Positions 1-8,654 of a DNA stretch of 64,000 nt are shown one piece after another (positions within the stretch are counted from its first letter, which is position 1; each line of letters begins with the position of its first letter). The stretch covers positions 244,977-308,976 of the forward strand of contig NZ_FTNI01000007.1 of assembly GCF_900156315.1 (NCBI RefSeq), given 5' to 3'. A program made the translations under genes and the position numbers. The notes beneath the pieces were generated by a model. That model was given only the letters and a program-made list of their open reading frames with translations. It made no database searches and was not told where the DNA came from. Source of the stretch: Microbispora rosea (lineage in GTDB: Bacteria; Actinomycetota; Actinomycetes; Streptosporangiales; Streptosporangiaceae).

Positions 1-31
1 TTCCAAATCTACCCCTTCTGCCATTCCTGAC

Positions 32-943
32 TCAGGACACGTGGGCGGTGAGGCGCTTGCGGAAGACCCAGTAGGTCCAGGCCTGGTAGGCGATGACGCC
101 GGGCAGGGCGAGCAGGCCGATCCAGGTGAGGACCGTCAGCGTGTACGGCGCCGAGGCCGCCTCGGCCAGGGTGAGCCCGGGCAGGGGAGCGGTCCACAGC
201 ACGCCGAAGACGGTGGCCGTCGTCGCGGCGATCGCCGTCGCGGTCGCGGTGAAGGCCCAGCCCTCACGGCGGCCCCACACCAGCGTCACCCCGGCAGCCA
301 GCGCCGCGGCGGCGAGCAGGGCGGTGCCCAGCGTCCATCCGGGCCCCTTGCCGGGCACGGACGGCAGCGTGGCGAGCGCGACCGGCACCGCGCCGACGGC
401 CGCGAGCAGTGCGGCGCGGCGGGCCCGGGCGCGGACCCCGCCGGTCGTCTTGAGCGCCACGAACACCGCGCCGTGCAGCACGGCCACCGACAGCGACAGG
501 GCGCCGCCCAGCACGGTCGCCAGCGCCGTGCCGAACAGCAGGTTGCCGAAGATCGCGCCCCACAGGAACGCCGGCAGCACGCTGCCGGTGACGATCCCGG
601 CGTCGCACAGCGCGACCTCGCGCCGGGAGTGGACCTTGCCCCGCCACTCCAGGCCCACCCCGCGGACGATCAGGCCGGCGATGACGAGGAAGACCGGCAG
701 GTAGAAGCCGCTGAGCAGGCCCGAGTACCAGGCGGGGAAGGCGGCGAACATCGCCCCGACCGCGGTGATCAGCCACACCTCGTTGCCGTCCCAGACCGGC
801 CCGATGGTGCCCAGCACCTGCTTGCGGTCGGCCTCCGACCGCGACAGCAGCGGCAGCAGCGCGCCCACGCCGAAGTCGAACCCCTCCAGGACGAAGTAAC
901 CCGTCCAGAGGAACGCGATCACGATGAACCAGAAGGTCGTCAT
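32..943 (-). CDS. cydB: Cytochrome bd ubiquinol oxidase subunit II
   Basis: Second membrane subunit of the cytochrome bd quinol oxidase, which reduces O2 to water without pumping protons. The 303-residue product begins MTTFWFIVIAFLWTGYFVLE and carries the family's N-terminal GFDFGVG motif and the GTIGPVWDGNEVWL segment, followed by repeated hydrophobic helices. It is shorter than the enterobacterial protein (about 380), usual for actinobacteria as far as I know. The ATG at 943 is chosen because a GAGGAG ribosome site lies in the 11-nt gap after the cydA stop, so the two genes are one operon. cydC/cydD are not in the window and may lie beyond its left edge. Confidence 0.95.
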   Translation of the reverse strand: MTTFWFIVIAFLWTGYFVLEGFDFGVGALLPLLSRSEADRKQVLGTIGPVWDGNEVWLITAVGAMFAAFPAWYSGLLSGFYLPVFLVIAGLIVRGVGLEWRGKVHSRREVALCDAGIVTGSVLPAFLWGAIFGNLLFGTALATVLGGALSLSVAVLHGAVFVALKTTGGVRARARRAALLAAVGAVPVALATLPSVPGKGPGWTLGTALLAAAALAAGVTLVWGRREGWAFTATATAIAATTATVFGVLWTAPLPGLTLAEAASAPYTLTVLTWIGLLALPGVIAYQAWTYWVFRKRLTAHVS

Positions 944-954
944 CTCGTGGCTCC

Positions 955-2424
955 TCAGTACATGAGCGTCGGCGTGAGCCGCGCCTCGTCGGGGCGGGCG
1001 GGAACGGCGCCGGTGGGCGCGTTCTCGACCGGCGGCAGCTCCGGGCCCGCCTTGACGTGCCGCACCAGCAGCACGCCCTCGGCCAGCGCCAGCACGCCGT
1101 ACAGGACCGTGAAGACCGCCAAAGTGATCGCGACCTCGCCGAGCGAGACGCCGGGCGACACGCTGGCGGCCGTCATGAGCTCGCCCTGCACGGTCCACGG
1201 CTGGCGGCCGATCTCGCTCAGCAGCCAGCCCGAGATGATCGCGACGGCGGGCAGCGGGAGCGCCAGAACGCACAGGCGGGCGAACCAGCCGGGCACCGGC
1301 TTCGCCGTTCCGCCGCGCTGCCGCCGGGGGCGCCTGGTCAGCCACAGGCCGAGCGCGGACAGGCCGACCGTGGTCATGCCGAAGCCGATCATCACGCGGA
1401 ACGACCAGAAGACGACCGGCACGTTCGGGGTGTAGTCGGCCGGTCCGAAGGTCTTCTCGTACCGCGCCTGGATGTCGTCGATGCCCTGGACCGTCGCGCG
1501 GGGGTCGTGCGCGGCGAGCAGGCTGAGCAGGCCGGGCACCTCGACGCCGGGCGCGATCGAGAACGGCGCGCCGGCGGTGTCGTGGCGCAGGCCCTCCGCC
1601 GCGGCGAGCTTCATCGGCTGCTGCTCGCGCAGCAGCTGGCCGGACAGGTCGCCGCTGCCGGCGACGACGGCCCCCGCGATCGCCGTCATGACGAGCGCGG
1701 CGCGCAGGCTCGTGCGCCACATGTCCGGGAGACGGCGCACCGGCACGGTCGCGTCCTGGGCGGCCGGGGCGTTGCGGCGGCCGGGCAGCACGGTGAGGCC
1801 GCGCTCGCGCAGGATGCGGTAGCCCGCGACGGCGATGACGAACCCGCCCGCCACGACGAACGAGGCGGCGACGACGTGCGGCACCTGGGCGAGGGCCGTC
1901 GAGTTGGTCAGCACCGCCCACAGGTCGGTCATCCTGGCCCTGCCGTCCACGACCTCGTAGCCGACCGGGTGCTTCATCCAGGCGTTGGCCGCGAGGATGA
2001 AGTACGCCGACAGGTTGGAGCCGATGACGGCCGCCCACAGGCAGGCGAGGTGGATCCGCTTGGGCAGCCGGTCCCAGCCGAAGATCCACAGGCCGAGGAA
2101 CGTCGACTCGAGGAAGAACGCGAGCAGCGCCTCCAGCGCCAGCGGCGCGCCGAACACGTCGCCGACGAAGGTCGAATACTCGCTCCAGTTCATCCCGAAC
2201 TGGAACTCCTGGACGATGCCCGTGACCACGCCCATGGCGAAGTTGATCAGGAAGAGCTTGCCGAAGAACTTCGTGAGCCGGAGGTAGTGCTCCTTGCCCG
2301 TCAGGTGCCATGCGGTCTGGAGTCCGGCGACGTAGACGCCCAGCCCGATCGTCAGGGGTACGAAGAGAAAGTGATAGACGGTGGTCACCCCGAACTGCCA
2401 CCGTGCCAGGTCAAGCGCGTCCAT
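955..2424 (-). CDS. cydA: Cytochrome bd ubiquinol oxidase subunit I
   Basis: Haem-bearing subunit of cytochrome bd oxidase (489 residues). Family ligands are present: His18 and Met345 as likely haem b558 ligands, His183 in QVPHVV, Glu98 and Glu106 of the haem/proton-channel helix, the quinol-loop segment QPMKLAAAEGLR and the GW...EIGRQPW signature near the C-terminus. The Q-loop is the short type, as in Gram-positive CydA. The reading frame stays open further upstream, but the ATG at 2424 is preferred because it has a GAGGGAGA ribosome site and gives the conserved start MDALDLARWQFG. cydB follows after 11 nt. Low-oxygen control is expected; small palindromes lie upstream. Confidence 0.95.
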   Translation of the reverse strand: MDALDLARWQFGVTTVYHFLFVPLTIGLGVYVAGLQTAWHLTGKEHYLRLTKFFGKLFLINFAMGVVTGIVQEFQFGMNWSEYSTFVGDVFGAPLALEALLAFFLESTFLGLWIFGWDRLPKRIHLACLWAAVIGSNLSAYFILAANAWMKHPVGYEVVDGRARMTDLWAVLTNSTALAQVPHVVAASFVVAGGFVIAVAGYRILRERGLTVLPGRRNAPAAQDATVPVRRLPDMWRTSLRAALVMTAIAGAVVAGSGDLSGQLLREQQPMKLAAAEGLRHDTAGAPFSIAPGVEVPGLLSLLAAHDPRATVQGIDDIQARYEKTFGPADYTPNVPVVFWSFRVMIGFGMTTVGLSALGLWLTRRPRRQRGGTAKPVPGWFARLCVLALPLPAVAIISGWLLSEIGRQPWTVQGELMTAASVSPGVSLGEVAITLAVFTVLYGVLALAEGVLLVRHVKAGPELPPVENAPTGAVPARPDEARLTPTLMY

Positions 2425-2920
2425 GTCTCCCTCACGCCAGAGCTCTACGGCTCGTAGTTCTATCTCCAGTAGTACTACAAGCTGTAGAGCATTAGGGCTC
2501 CGCGATGTGCGATCTTCGTCACAGCCGGGCGGGGTGCCGCCCGGGCCCCGTTCGCGGTGCCGTATCCCCGTTGCCTGCAGTGCCGACCATCGCGGTCGGA
2601 TCGTCCCGGTCGCCAGGGACATCGGTCCCGCCCCGCCGGGAGCGCCTCCTGGGGAGGCACGGGATCAAGAGTGGACGAACGATGACAAGTGCCGCGTCCG
2701 CCGCGCGGGTGATTCACCCGTACGCCGCGCGGTTGACGGTGCGGAGGCCGAATCGGCGGGCGGGCGTACGGGTCGGCGTAGCGGCGGCGAGACACTTCCG
2801 GTAGCCGGCCGTACGGCCGGGCATGTGAACTCTGCACGACCACGGCGCCGTGCCGGGGCAGATCTTGCCGTTCTCGCCGTACGGGTGATTCTCTAGGGTG
2901 CTCGGCATCGGAGGTGGCTC
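2425..2920. promoter_or_regulatory. Divergent cydA / CoxG-like intergenic region with palindromes
   Basis: This 496-nt gap between divergent genes holds no convincing gene. Near cydA are an inverted repeat CTACG-gct-CGTAG (2445-2457) and a perfect 10-bp palindrome GTAGTACTAC (2469-2478), in an AT-richer patch; these may be a regulator site for the oxidase. A 16-bp perfect palindrome CCGGCCGTACGGCCGG is at 2805-2820. A likely -10 box TAGGGT (2894-2899) precedes the plus-strand gene, which then has a short leader with a GGAGG ribosome site. No Rex-type TGTGAAC site was seen. Confidence 0.4.
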
Positions 2921-3625
2921 ATGAAGGTCTCGGGCAGCGCGCTGGTCGCGGCGGAGCGCAAGCGGGTCTGGGACGCCCTCCAGGACCCTGCCGTCCTGGT
3001 CCGGACGATCCCCGGCTGTGAGCGCTTGGAGACGATCGGCGAGGACGTCTACGCGATGACGGTGACCGCGGGGGTCGCCTCGATCAAGGGTGTCTACCAG
3101 GGTGAGGTGGCGCTGCGCGACCAGGAGGAGCCGGACCGGTTCACGCTCGGCGCGCGTGGTCAGGGCGCGCCCGGCACGGTCGAGGCGACCGTGGCCGTAC
3201 GGCTGAGCGACGCCGGGGGCGGCACCCGGGTCGACTACGACGCCGAGGCCGTCGTCGGCGGCATGATCGGCGGCGTGGGGCAGCGGATGCTCGTCTCGGT
3301 CGCCAAGAAGACCGCGGGGGAGTTCTTCTCCGCCGTCGAGCGGCACCTGCTGTCCGTGCCCGCCGTGTCCGCAGGAACCGTGTCCCCGGGAACCGCCGTC
3401 GTCGCGGCGGGGCCGGTGGCGGCGGCCGGCGATGAGCGTGCGGCGGTGACGGCGGCCGTGACCGGGCAGGCGGCGCCGCGGGTGTTCACGCGAGAGGCCG
3501 TGGCCGCGCCCCGCCGGGGCGTGCCGGCCTGGACGATGCTCGCGGCGTTCGGCACGGGCGCCGGGGTGGCGCTCGGCAGCGCCGTCATCGGCTGGCTCCT
3601 CGGCCGCCAGGGCCGGCGCAGGTAG
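2921..3625 (+). CDS. CoxG-like SRPBCC protein with C-terminal membrane anchor
   Basis: Member of the carbon-monoxide dehydrogenase subunit G (CoxG) branch of the SRPBCC/START-like fold. Residues 1-145 hold the domain: start MKVSGSALVAAERKRVWDAL, the DPAVLVRTIPGCE segment and the VDYDAEAVVGGMIGGVGQRM strand-helix end. A low-complexity Ala/Val/Thr linker follows, and the last 30 residues form one hydrophobic helix ending in GRQGRRR, suggesting membrane anchoring with a cytoplasmic tail. In CO dehydrogenase operons CoxG tethers the enzyme; no cox genes are adjacent, so the role here is unknown. A GGAGG site precedes the ATG. Confidence 0.85.
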   Translation: MKVSGSALVAAERKRVWDALQDPAVLVRTIPGCERLETIGEDVYAMTVTAGVASIKGVYQGEVALRDQEEPDRFTLGARGQGAPGTVEATVAVRLSDAGGGTRVDYDAEAVVGGMIGGVGQRMLVSVAKKTAGEFFSAVERHLLSVPAVSAGTVSPGTAVVAAGPVAAAGDERAAVTAAVTGQAAPRVFTREAVAAPRRGVPAWTMLAAFGTGAGVALGSAVIGWLLGRQGRRR

Positions 3626-3704
3626 GCCACGGGTAGGTAGGGCCCGGTAGGCAGGCCCCGCAGGTGGGGCGCGCGCGCGACCGAGGACATTTCGCGACTC
3701 CGCG

Positions 3705-3741
3705 GACGGGCCGGTCCCGCCCGGGGCGGAACCGGCCCGTC
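3705..3741. terminator. Hairpin between convergent genes
   Basis: Perfect 11-bp stem GACGGGCCGGT / ACCGGCCCGTC, with a further CCGCC/GGCGG inner stem. It sits between the stops of the CoxG-like gene (plus) and the FAD monooxygenase (minus), so it can end both transcripts. There is no U-tract, as is common in high-GC actinobacteria. Confidence 0.7.
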
Positions 3742-3758
3742 GTGGTGGGGCCGGCGAC

Positions 3759-4937
3759 CTAGGAGAGGGCGCCGACGGGTGCGTCCCAGTCGATGCGGTA
3801 GCGCTGCTCGGGGCCCACGGTCTTGTCCGGATCCATGAACGTCTTCAGCAGCAGCGGCATGAGCAGCGGCATCAGCTTCTGCATGACCGGGCCCGGCGTC
3901 TTGGCGTGGTTGGCCTTTGAGGCGCGTGCCGCCACCTTCTCCACCCGGCTGCGGCGGAGCCGCTCGTACGTGGCGAACGCCTGCGGCACGTCGTCGATGT
4001 CCCGCAGGCAGCGGGCGAGCTGGACGCCGCTCTCGATCGAGAGCGACGCGCCCTGCCCCGAGCTGTTCGACGGCGCGTGGGCGGCGTCGCCGACCAGGAC
4101 CATCCGGTCGCGGTGCCAGTGCGGCACGCTGGGCATGATGTAGAGCGCGCCCGTCACCTGCATCGACGTCACCGGGGTGTGCCGGAGCAGGTCGCCGCCG
4201 GGCACGTCCTCGCCGTACGTCTCCCGGAGGACGCGCATCCACTCCTCGCGCGGCACCTCGCGGGCCTGGGCGAGGGACAGGGGCCGGTGGTAGGGCAGGT
4301 TGACGCCCCAGGTGCTGCCGCCCGCGGCGTTGCGCCAGTAGAGGTAGTAGCCGCGCCTGCCGAAGGCGAAGACCGTCGTCTCCGGATCTTCGGGCACCTC
4401 GTACGACGACACGCCCTCCAGGCCGAGCATCCCGGTCCACTTCGGGCCGGGCGCGTCCGGGTCGATGAGGCGGCGAACGGTGGAGTGGACGCCGTCGGCG
4501 CCGACCAGGACGTCGAACCGGGCCCGGCTGCCGTCGCCGAAGACCGCCGTGTGGCCCTCGACCCCGGTGAGCCTCTTGCCGTACTCGATCGTGACGCCCT
4601 GCTTCACGGCCTCGTCGCGGAGCGCCCGGTAGAGGTCGGCGCGCCGGACCATGTGCAGCGGTCCGGCCTCCAACAGGCCGGGCAGCTTCAGGCGTGTGCG
4701 ATTGGCGAGCGTCATCACCGAGCGCGTGATGGGCTGCGCGGCCGCCCGCACCTCGCCGGCCACCCCGACGATTTCCAGCGCCGCCATGCCGTTGGGAGCG
4801 AGGCCGAGCGATCCGCCGGCGCCGTCGGCGCCGGTCGGGTACGCCTCGTAGACGGTGGCGTCCATGCCCGCCTTGCGCAGCGCCAGCGCGGTGACCGGAC
4901 CGGCGATGCCGCCGCCGATGATCGCGACGTGTTTCAT
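3759..4937 (-). CDS. FAD-dependent aromatic-ring monooxygenase (PHBH-like)
   Basis: Flavoprotein monooxygenase of the p-hydroxybenzoate hydroxylase fold, 392 residues. It has the N-terminal Rossmann GGGIAG motif (residues 8-13), the NADPH/FAD GADGVHS motif at 147-153, and the GD motif VLVGDAAHAP at about 280-289. These enzymes use NAD(P)H and O2 to hydroxylate or oxidise aromatic or polyketide substrates; the substrate cannot be read here. The ATG at 4937 has a strong GGAGGAG site. It lies 139 nt downstream of a PadR gene on the same strand, separated by a strong hairpin, so it may have its own promoter while being controlled by PadR. Confidence 0.88.
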   Translation of the reverse strand: MKHVAIIGGGIAGPVTALALRKAGMDATVYEAYPTGADGAGGSLGLAPNGMAALEIVGVAGEVRAAAQPITRSVMTLANRTRLKLPGLLEAGPLHMVRRADLYRALRDEAVKQGVTIEYGKRLTGVEGHTAVFGDGSRARFDVLVGADGVHSTVRRLIDPDAPGPKWTGMLGLEGVSSYEVPEDPETTVFAFGRRGYYLYWRNAAGGSTWGVNLPYHRPLSLAQAREVPREEWMRVLRETYGEDVPGGDLLRHTPVTSMQVTGALYIMPSVPHWHRDRMVLVGDAAHAPSNSSGQGASLSIESGVQLARCLRDIDDVPQAFATYERLRRSRVEKVAARASKANHAKTPGPVMQKLMPLLMPLLLKTFMDPDKTVGPEQRYRIDWDAPVGALS

Positions 4938-5044
4938 TTTCTCCTCCTGTCGATTGACGTGCTCGCCGAACCGTCATGGGAGGAGACCCGTTACTCTCGA
5001 TTCGTCGCATCTTCGGGCCACCACATGCCGGTTCGAAGGTCTTC

Positions 5045-5074
5045 CTGGTGGCGGTGTTGCAGCACCGCCACCAG
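5045..5074 (-). terminator. Strong hairpin immediately after padR-type gene
   Basis: Perfect 12-bp stem CTGGTGGCGGTG / CACCGCCACCAG with loop TTGCAG, starting 2 nt past the PadR stop codon. It would terminate or attenuate read-through from the regulator into the monooxygenase. Confidence 0.75.
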
Positions 5075-5076
5075 AG

Positions 5077-5724
5077 CTAAATGTCGGTGATCTTCTCTTC
5101 CGCGAGCTCCTTCATCTCGGCTGACAGCCCGCCGGCCTCGTGGAAGGCACGCCACTCCGCCAAGCCGGGGAATGTGCCGGAGGTCAGCTCGTCGAGCAGG
5201 GCGGCGATCCAGCCCTCTTCCGCCCTGAGTATCGCCAGGTCGTACTCCGCCTCGATGAGGAACAGGCGCGGCACCTGCGGGCTGTCACGGTCGTGGAGCT
5301 CCTGCAGTGTGGCGATCTCCTTCCTGATCGCCGCGAGCCGGTCGGCGAGCAGCACGGCCACGTCGTCCGGCGGGAGCACCGCCATGACCGACAGTCCGGC
5401 GCGAAACCACGGGAACTCCGTGTGGGGAACGCGGAGCAGTTCCCGGGTCCAGTCGACCAGCTCCTCCCGGCCCGCCTCGGTGATCTGGTAGACGGTCCGC
5501 TCCGGGCGGCGCCCCTGGCGGCTGCTCTCCAGTTCCTCGATCAGCCCATGCTTGGCCAGATTTCCGACGACCGTGTAGAGGGTTCCCCACTTGATCCCCA
5601 TGTCGTGCTCTTTGTTCCAGCCGCGCAGGGCCGCCGCCATCTCGTAGGGATGCATCGGCCGATGCGCGAGCGCGGAGAGCACCGCCAACCCCAGTAGGTT
5701 CGCCACCCTGCGCCGCTTCGCCAT
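5077..5724 (-). CDS. PadR-family transcriptional regulator
   Basis: 215-residue PadR regulator. The N-terminal winged helix begins AKRRRVANLLGLAVLSAL and contains the typical HPYEMAAALR helix and the recognition region KWGTLYTVVGNLAKHGLIEE; the C-terminal half is a helical PadR dimerisation domain (Vir-like). PadR proteins repress genes for detoxification or aromatic metabolism and often themselves, and release DNA on binding small ligands. The downstream FAD monooxygenase is a plausible target. A GGGTGA ribosome site precedes the ATG. The promoter and nested-palindrome operator are described separately. Confidence 0.9.
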   Translation of the reverse strand: MAKRRRVANLLGLAVLSALAHRPMHPYEMAAALRGWNKEHDMGIKWGTLYTVVGNLAKHGLIEELESSRQGRRPERTVYQITEAGREELVDWTRELLRVPHTEFPWFRAGLSVMAVLPPDDVAVLLADRLAAIRKEIATLQELHDRDSPQVPRLFLIEAEYDLAILRAEEGWIAALLDELTSGTFPGLAEWRAFHEAGGLSAEMKELAEEKITDI

Positions 5725-5750
5725 CGACGATCACCCTTTGTGCTCGGTTA

Positions 5751-5789
5751 CTCGTACACGAATATACGTGGGCGAGTCCGCACCCGCAA
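5751..5789 (-). promoter_or_regulatory. padR-type promoter overlapped by nested palindromic operator
   Basis: Minus-strand sigma-70-like promoter: -35 TTGCGG (complement of 5784-5789), 17-nt spacer, -10 TATATT (complement of 5761-5766). Centred on the -10 is a symmetric pair of inverted repeats, CTCG-ta-CACG-aatata-CGTG-gg-CGAG (5751-5776). An operator covering the -10 is the classical layout for an autorepressor, so PadR autoregulation is inferred. The site also lies about 75 nt before the divergent FrnE-like gene. Confidence 0.65.
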
Positions 5790-5851
5790 GACCGCGGATC
5801 CCACCCGCGCCTGGGGGAATCGGCCGTCGGTGCCGCTGGTTGGGACAAGTC

Positions 5852-6514
5852 GTGAAAGTCGAGATCTTCTCCGATGTCGTGTGTCCCTGGTGCTACATCG
5901 GTCACCACCGTCTCCGTCAGGCCGTGCGACTCTATGAGGGGGCCGTCGAGGTCGCCCATCGCCCGTTCCAGCTCGACCCGGACGGGGTCTCCGGCGGTGA
6001 GCCGCTGCTGGGAGCGCTGGAGCGCAAGTTCGGCGGCGCCGCCCGGGTGGCGCAGATGACCGGTCACGTCACGGGCGTGGCGGCGCAGGACGGGCTGGAG
6101 ATCCGCTTCGACCGGGCGATCGCCGCCAACACCTTCGAGGCGCACCGGCTGATCCGGCTGGCCGGCCGCGCGGGGCGCGAGGCGGACATGGCCGACCGGC
6201 TCTTCCAGGCGCACTTCACCGACGGCCTCGACGTCGGCGACCCCGCCACGCTGGCCGCCCTGGCCGAAGAGATGGGGGTCGAGGACACGGGTGAGGGAGC
6301 GGAGGAGGTGCGCGCCGAGCTGGCCCGCGCCCGCGCGCTCGGCGTCCAGGCCGTACCGCTGTTCCTGTTCGAGGAGAAGTTCGCCGTCTCGGGCGCGCAG
6401 CCCGTCGAGACGCTCGTGGCCGCCCTGCGGGAGGTCGAGGAGCGCACGGCCCAGGAGAGGGCCGTACGCGTGCCGGACGGCGAGGACTGCGGCGACGGCA
6501 CCTGCGCCGTGTAA
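5852..6514 (+). CDS. DsbA-family (FrnE-like) thiol oxidoreductase
   Basis: 220-residue thioredoxin-fold protein of the DsbA/FrnE branch: CPWC active site at residues 11-14, the long helical insertion, and a cis-proline loop in GVQAVPLFLF. FrnE-like proteins catalyse disulfide exchange or isomerisation in the cytoplasm; there is no signal peptide. The GTG at 5852 is chosen because it puts KVEIFSDVVCPWC at the N-terminus as in the family; the longer frame from 5738 adds unrelated residues and would run through the PadR operator. The C-terminus ends in a Cys-containing tail (EDCGDGTCAV), an extra pair of cysteines that may be redox active. Confidence 0.88.
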   Translation: MKVEIFSDVVCPWCYIGHHRLRQAVRLYEGAVEVAHRPFQLDPDGVSGGEPLLGALERKFGGAARVAQMTGHVTGVAAQDGLEIRFDRAIAANTFEAHRLIRLAGRAGREADMADRLFQAHFTDGLDVGDPATLAALAEEMGVEDTGEGAEEVRAELARARALGVQAVPLFLFEEKFAVSGAQPVETLVAALREVEERTAQERAVRVPDGEDCGDGTCAV

Positions 6515-6608
6515 GCCGCCGGTCCGGGCAGGGTCTGACGACAGGACGGCGATTCTTCGGCAGAGTGCGCCGGTTCTTCCGATCGGCGGCGATCGGTAAA
6601 CACGGAGC

Positions 6609-8654
6609 ATGTCCAGCGTCCGCATCGGGGTCGACACAGGCGGCACCTTCACCGACGTCGTGCTCGTCGACGAGGAGTCCGGCCAGATCGTCACGACCAA
6701 GACTCCCTCGACTCCTGCCAACCCGGCCGACGGGTTCATGGCAGGCGTTCACAAGGTGCTCGAGGCCCACGCGGGGTCCCGCGCCCTCGACGCCGTGTCG
6801 GCACTCGTCCACGGCACCACCGTCGCCACCAACCAGTTGCTGGAGGACCGCCCGGACGGCACGTCGCACCTGGGCTTCATCACCACGGAGGGCTTCGAGT
6901 TCGTCCTGGAGATCGCCCGGCAGAGCGTGCCGGACGGGTACGGCAACTCCTACTTCTGGGTCAAGCCGCCGCGGATCGTGCCCGTCCACCGGGTGCGGAC
7001 CGTCGGGGGACGGCTCGACCACCTCGGCCGTGAGGTCCGGCCGTTCGACGAGGAGCGGGCCGCGGACGCCGCGCGGTGGTTCAGGGTGCGGGGCGTCACC
7101 GCGATCGGGGTGTGTTTCCTGCACTCCTACGCCAATCCGGAGCACGAACGGCGGATGCGCGAGGTGCTGGAGCGCGAGCACCCCGAGGCGGTCGTGTCGC
7201 TGTCGAGCGACGTGCTGCGGGAATACCGGGAGTACGAGCGGTCGGTGACCACGCTGGTGGACGCGGCGGTCAAGCCGATCATGCGGCGGTACATCGACAA
7301 CCTGTCGGAGCGGCTGGGCCGGCCGTTCTCGGTCATGAAGAGCAACGGCGGGGTGCTGTCGGCGGCCGAGGTGGTGCACCAGCCGATCACGACCGTGCTG
7401 TCCGGTCCGGCGGCGGGGGCGCTCGGCGCGGCGCTGATCGCGGGCACCGCCGGGCACCCGAGCGTCATCACCCTCGACGGCGGCGGCACCTCGACCGACG
7501 TGGCCGTCGTGGTGGACGGGGAGCCGTCGCTGACGACCGAGGGCAGCATCGGCCGCTACCCGTGCAAGATCCCGATGATCGACATCGTCACGGTCGGGGC
7601 GGGCGGCGGGTCGATCGCCTGGACGTCCCCCGAGGGGACGCTGAAGGTCGGCCCGAAGTCGGCGGGCGCGGACCCCGGGCCGATCTGCTACGGCAGGGGC
7701 GGCACCGAGGTGACGGTGACCGACGCGCACGTCTTCCTCGGCCGGGTGCCCCCGCATCTGCTCGGCGGCGAGATCCCCCTCGACGTCGCCGCCGCGCGGG
7801 CGGGCGTCGAGGCGCTGGCGAACCGTCTGGAGCTGAGCCCGGAACGCTGCGCCACCGGGATCCTGGAGATCAGCGCGTTCAACCAGTCGAACGCGATCAG
7901 GCAGATCACGGTCCAGCGCGGCCTCGACGTGCGGGACTTCCCGATGGTCGCCTTCGGCGGCTCGGGGCCGCTGCTGGCCTGCCGTCTCATCGACATCCTC
8001 GGGCTGCCGGCCGCGATCGTCCCGCCCGACCCCGGGAACGTGTCCGCGTTCGGCCTGCTCACCGTGGACGTGAAGAACGACTACGTCCGCACGCACGTCG
8101 CCCGCGACCCCTCGCCCGAGGTGGTCGCCGGGATCCTCGCCGATCTGGAGGCTCAGGCCGCCGCCGCGCTCGACCGGGAGGGATTCGCCCGGCACGTGTA
8201 CGCGCGCAGCGCCGACCTGCGCTACTACGGCCAGGCGTACGAGGTGCGGGTGCCCGCCCCCGACGGCCCGGTGGACGCGGAGTGGCTCGCCGTGGTCGCC
8301 GAGCGGTTCCACGCCGAGCACGAGAGGCTCTACGGGTACGGCTACCGCGACGACCACCGCCACGCCGTCGAGTGGGTCAACCTCCGGGTGTCGGGCATCG
8401 GCCCGATCACCCGGCCGAAGATCGCGCGCAGGCCCCTCCAGGAGGACGAGCCGAGCCCGGTCGCCACCCGCGACGTCTACTACGAGCGGTGGGGCCGGAC
8501 CGTGATCTACCGCAGGGCCGACCTCGGCGCGGGGGCCGTGGTGCGCGGCCCGGCCGTGATCGAGGAGTACGGCTCGACCCTGCCGGTGCATCCCGGCTTC
8601 ACGGCGACCATGGACGACTACGGCAACCTCGTGGTGGTGAGCGATGACCGATAG
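6609..8654 (+). CDS. Hydantoinase/oxoprolinase family protein, subunit A (ATP-binding)
   Basis: 681-residue HyuA-type subunit with the actin-like ATPase fold: start RIGVDTGGTFTDVVLVDEES (phosphate-1 motif GVDTGGTFTD), a central GPAAGALGAALIAG segment, the LDGGGTSTDVAVV phosphate-2 motif and the GAGGGS element. In N-methylhydantoinases, 5-oxoprolinases and acetone/acetophenone carboxylases this subunit uses ATP to activate a lactam or carbonyl substrate. The product is paired with HyuB, whose start overlaps by 11 nt, so the two are translationally coupled. The substrate is not deducible; no hydantoin racemase, carbamoylase or carboxylase gamma subunit adjoins. Confidence 0.9.
   Translation: MSSVRIGVDTGGTFTDVVLVDEESGQIVTTKTPSTPANPADGFMAGVHKVLEAHAGSRALDAVSALVHGTTVATNQLLEDRPDGTSHLGFITTEGFEFVLEIARQSVPDGYGNSYFWVKPPRIVPVHRVRTVGGRLDHLGREVRPFDEERAADAARWFRVRGVTAIGVCFLHSYANPEHERRMREVLEREHPEAVVSLSSDVLREYREYERSVTTLVDAAVKPIMRRYIDNLSERLGRPFSVMKSNGGVLSAAEVVHQPITTVLSGPAAGALGAALIAGTAGHPSVITLDGGGTSTDVAVVVDGEPSLTTEGSIGRYPCKIPMIDIVTVGAGGGSIAWTSPEGTLKVGPKSAGADPGPICYGRGGTEVTVTDAHVFLGRVPPHLLGGEIPLDVAAARAGVEALANRLELSPERCATGILEISAFNQSNAIRQITVQRGLDVRDFPMVAFGGSGPLLACRLIDILGLPAAIVPPDPGNVSAFGLLTVDVKNDYVRTHVARDPSPEVVAGILADLEAQAAAALDREGFARHVYARSADLRYYGQAYEVRVPAPDGPVDAEWLAVVAERFHAEHERLYGYGYRDDHRHAVEWVNLRVSGIGPITRPKIARRPLQEDEPSPVATRDVYYERWGRTVIYRRADLGAGAVVRGPAVIEEYGSTLPVHPGFTATMDDYGNLVVVSDDR

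Noticed and set aside
32..2401. Long minus-strand frame running through both cyd genes
   Set aside because: Only its last 303 codons (cydB) are coding; the upstream part is the wrong frame of cydA and gives Arg/Pro-rich nonsense.
7076..8647. Long plus-strand frame inside the hydantoinase A gene
   Set aside because: Shadow frame with Arg/Gly/Ala-rich composition, no motifs; the hyuA-type frame carries all family signatures.
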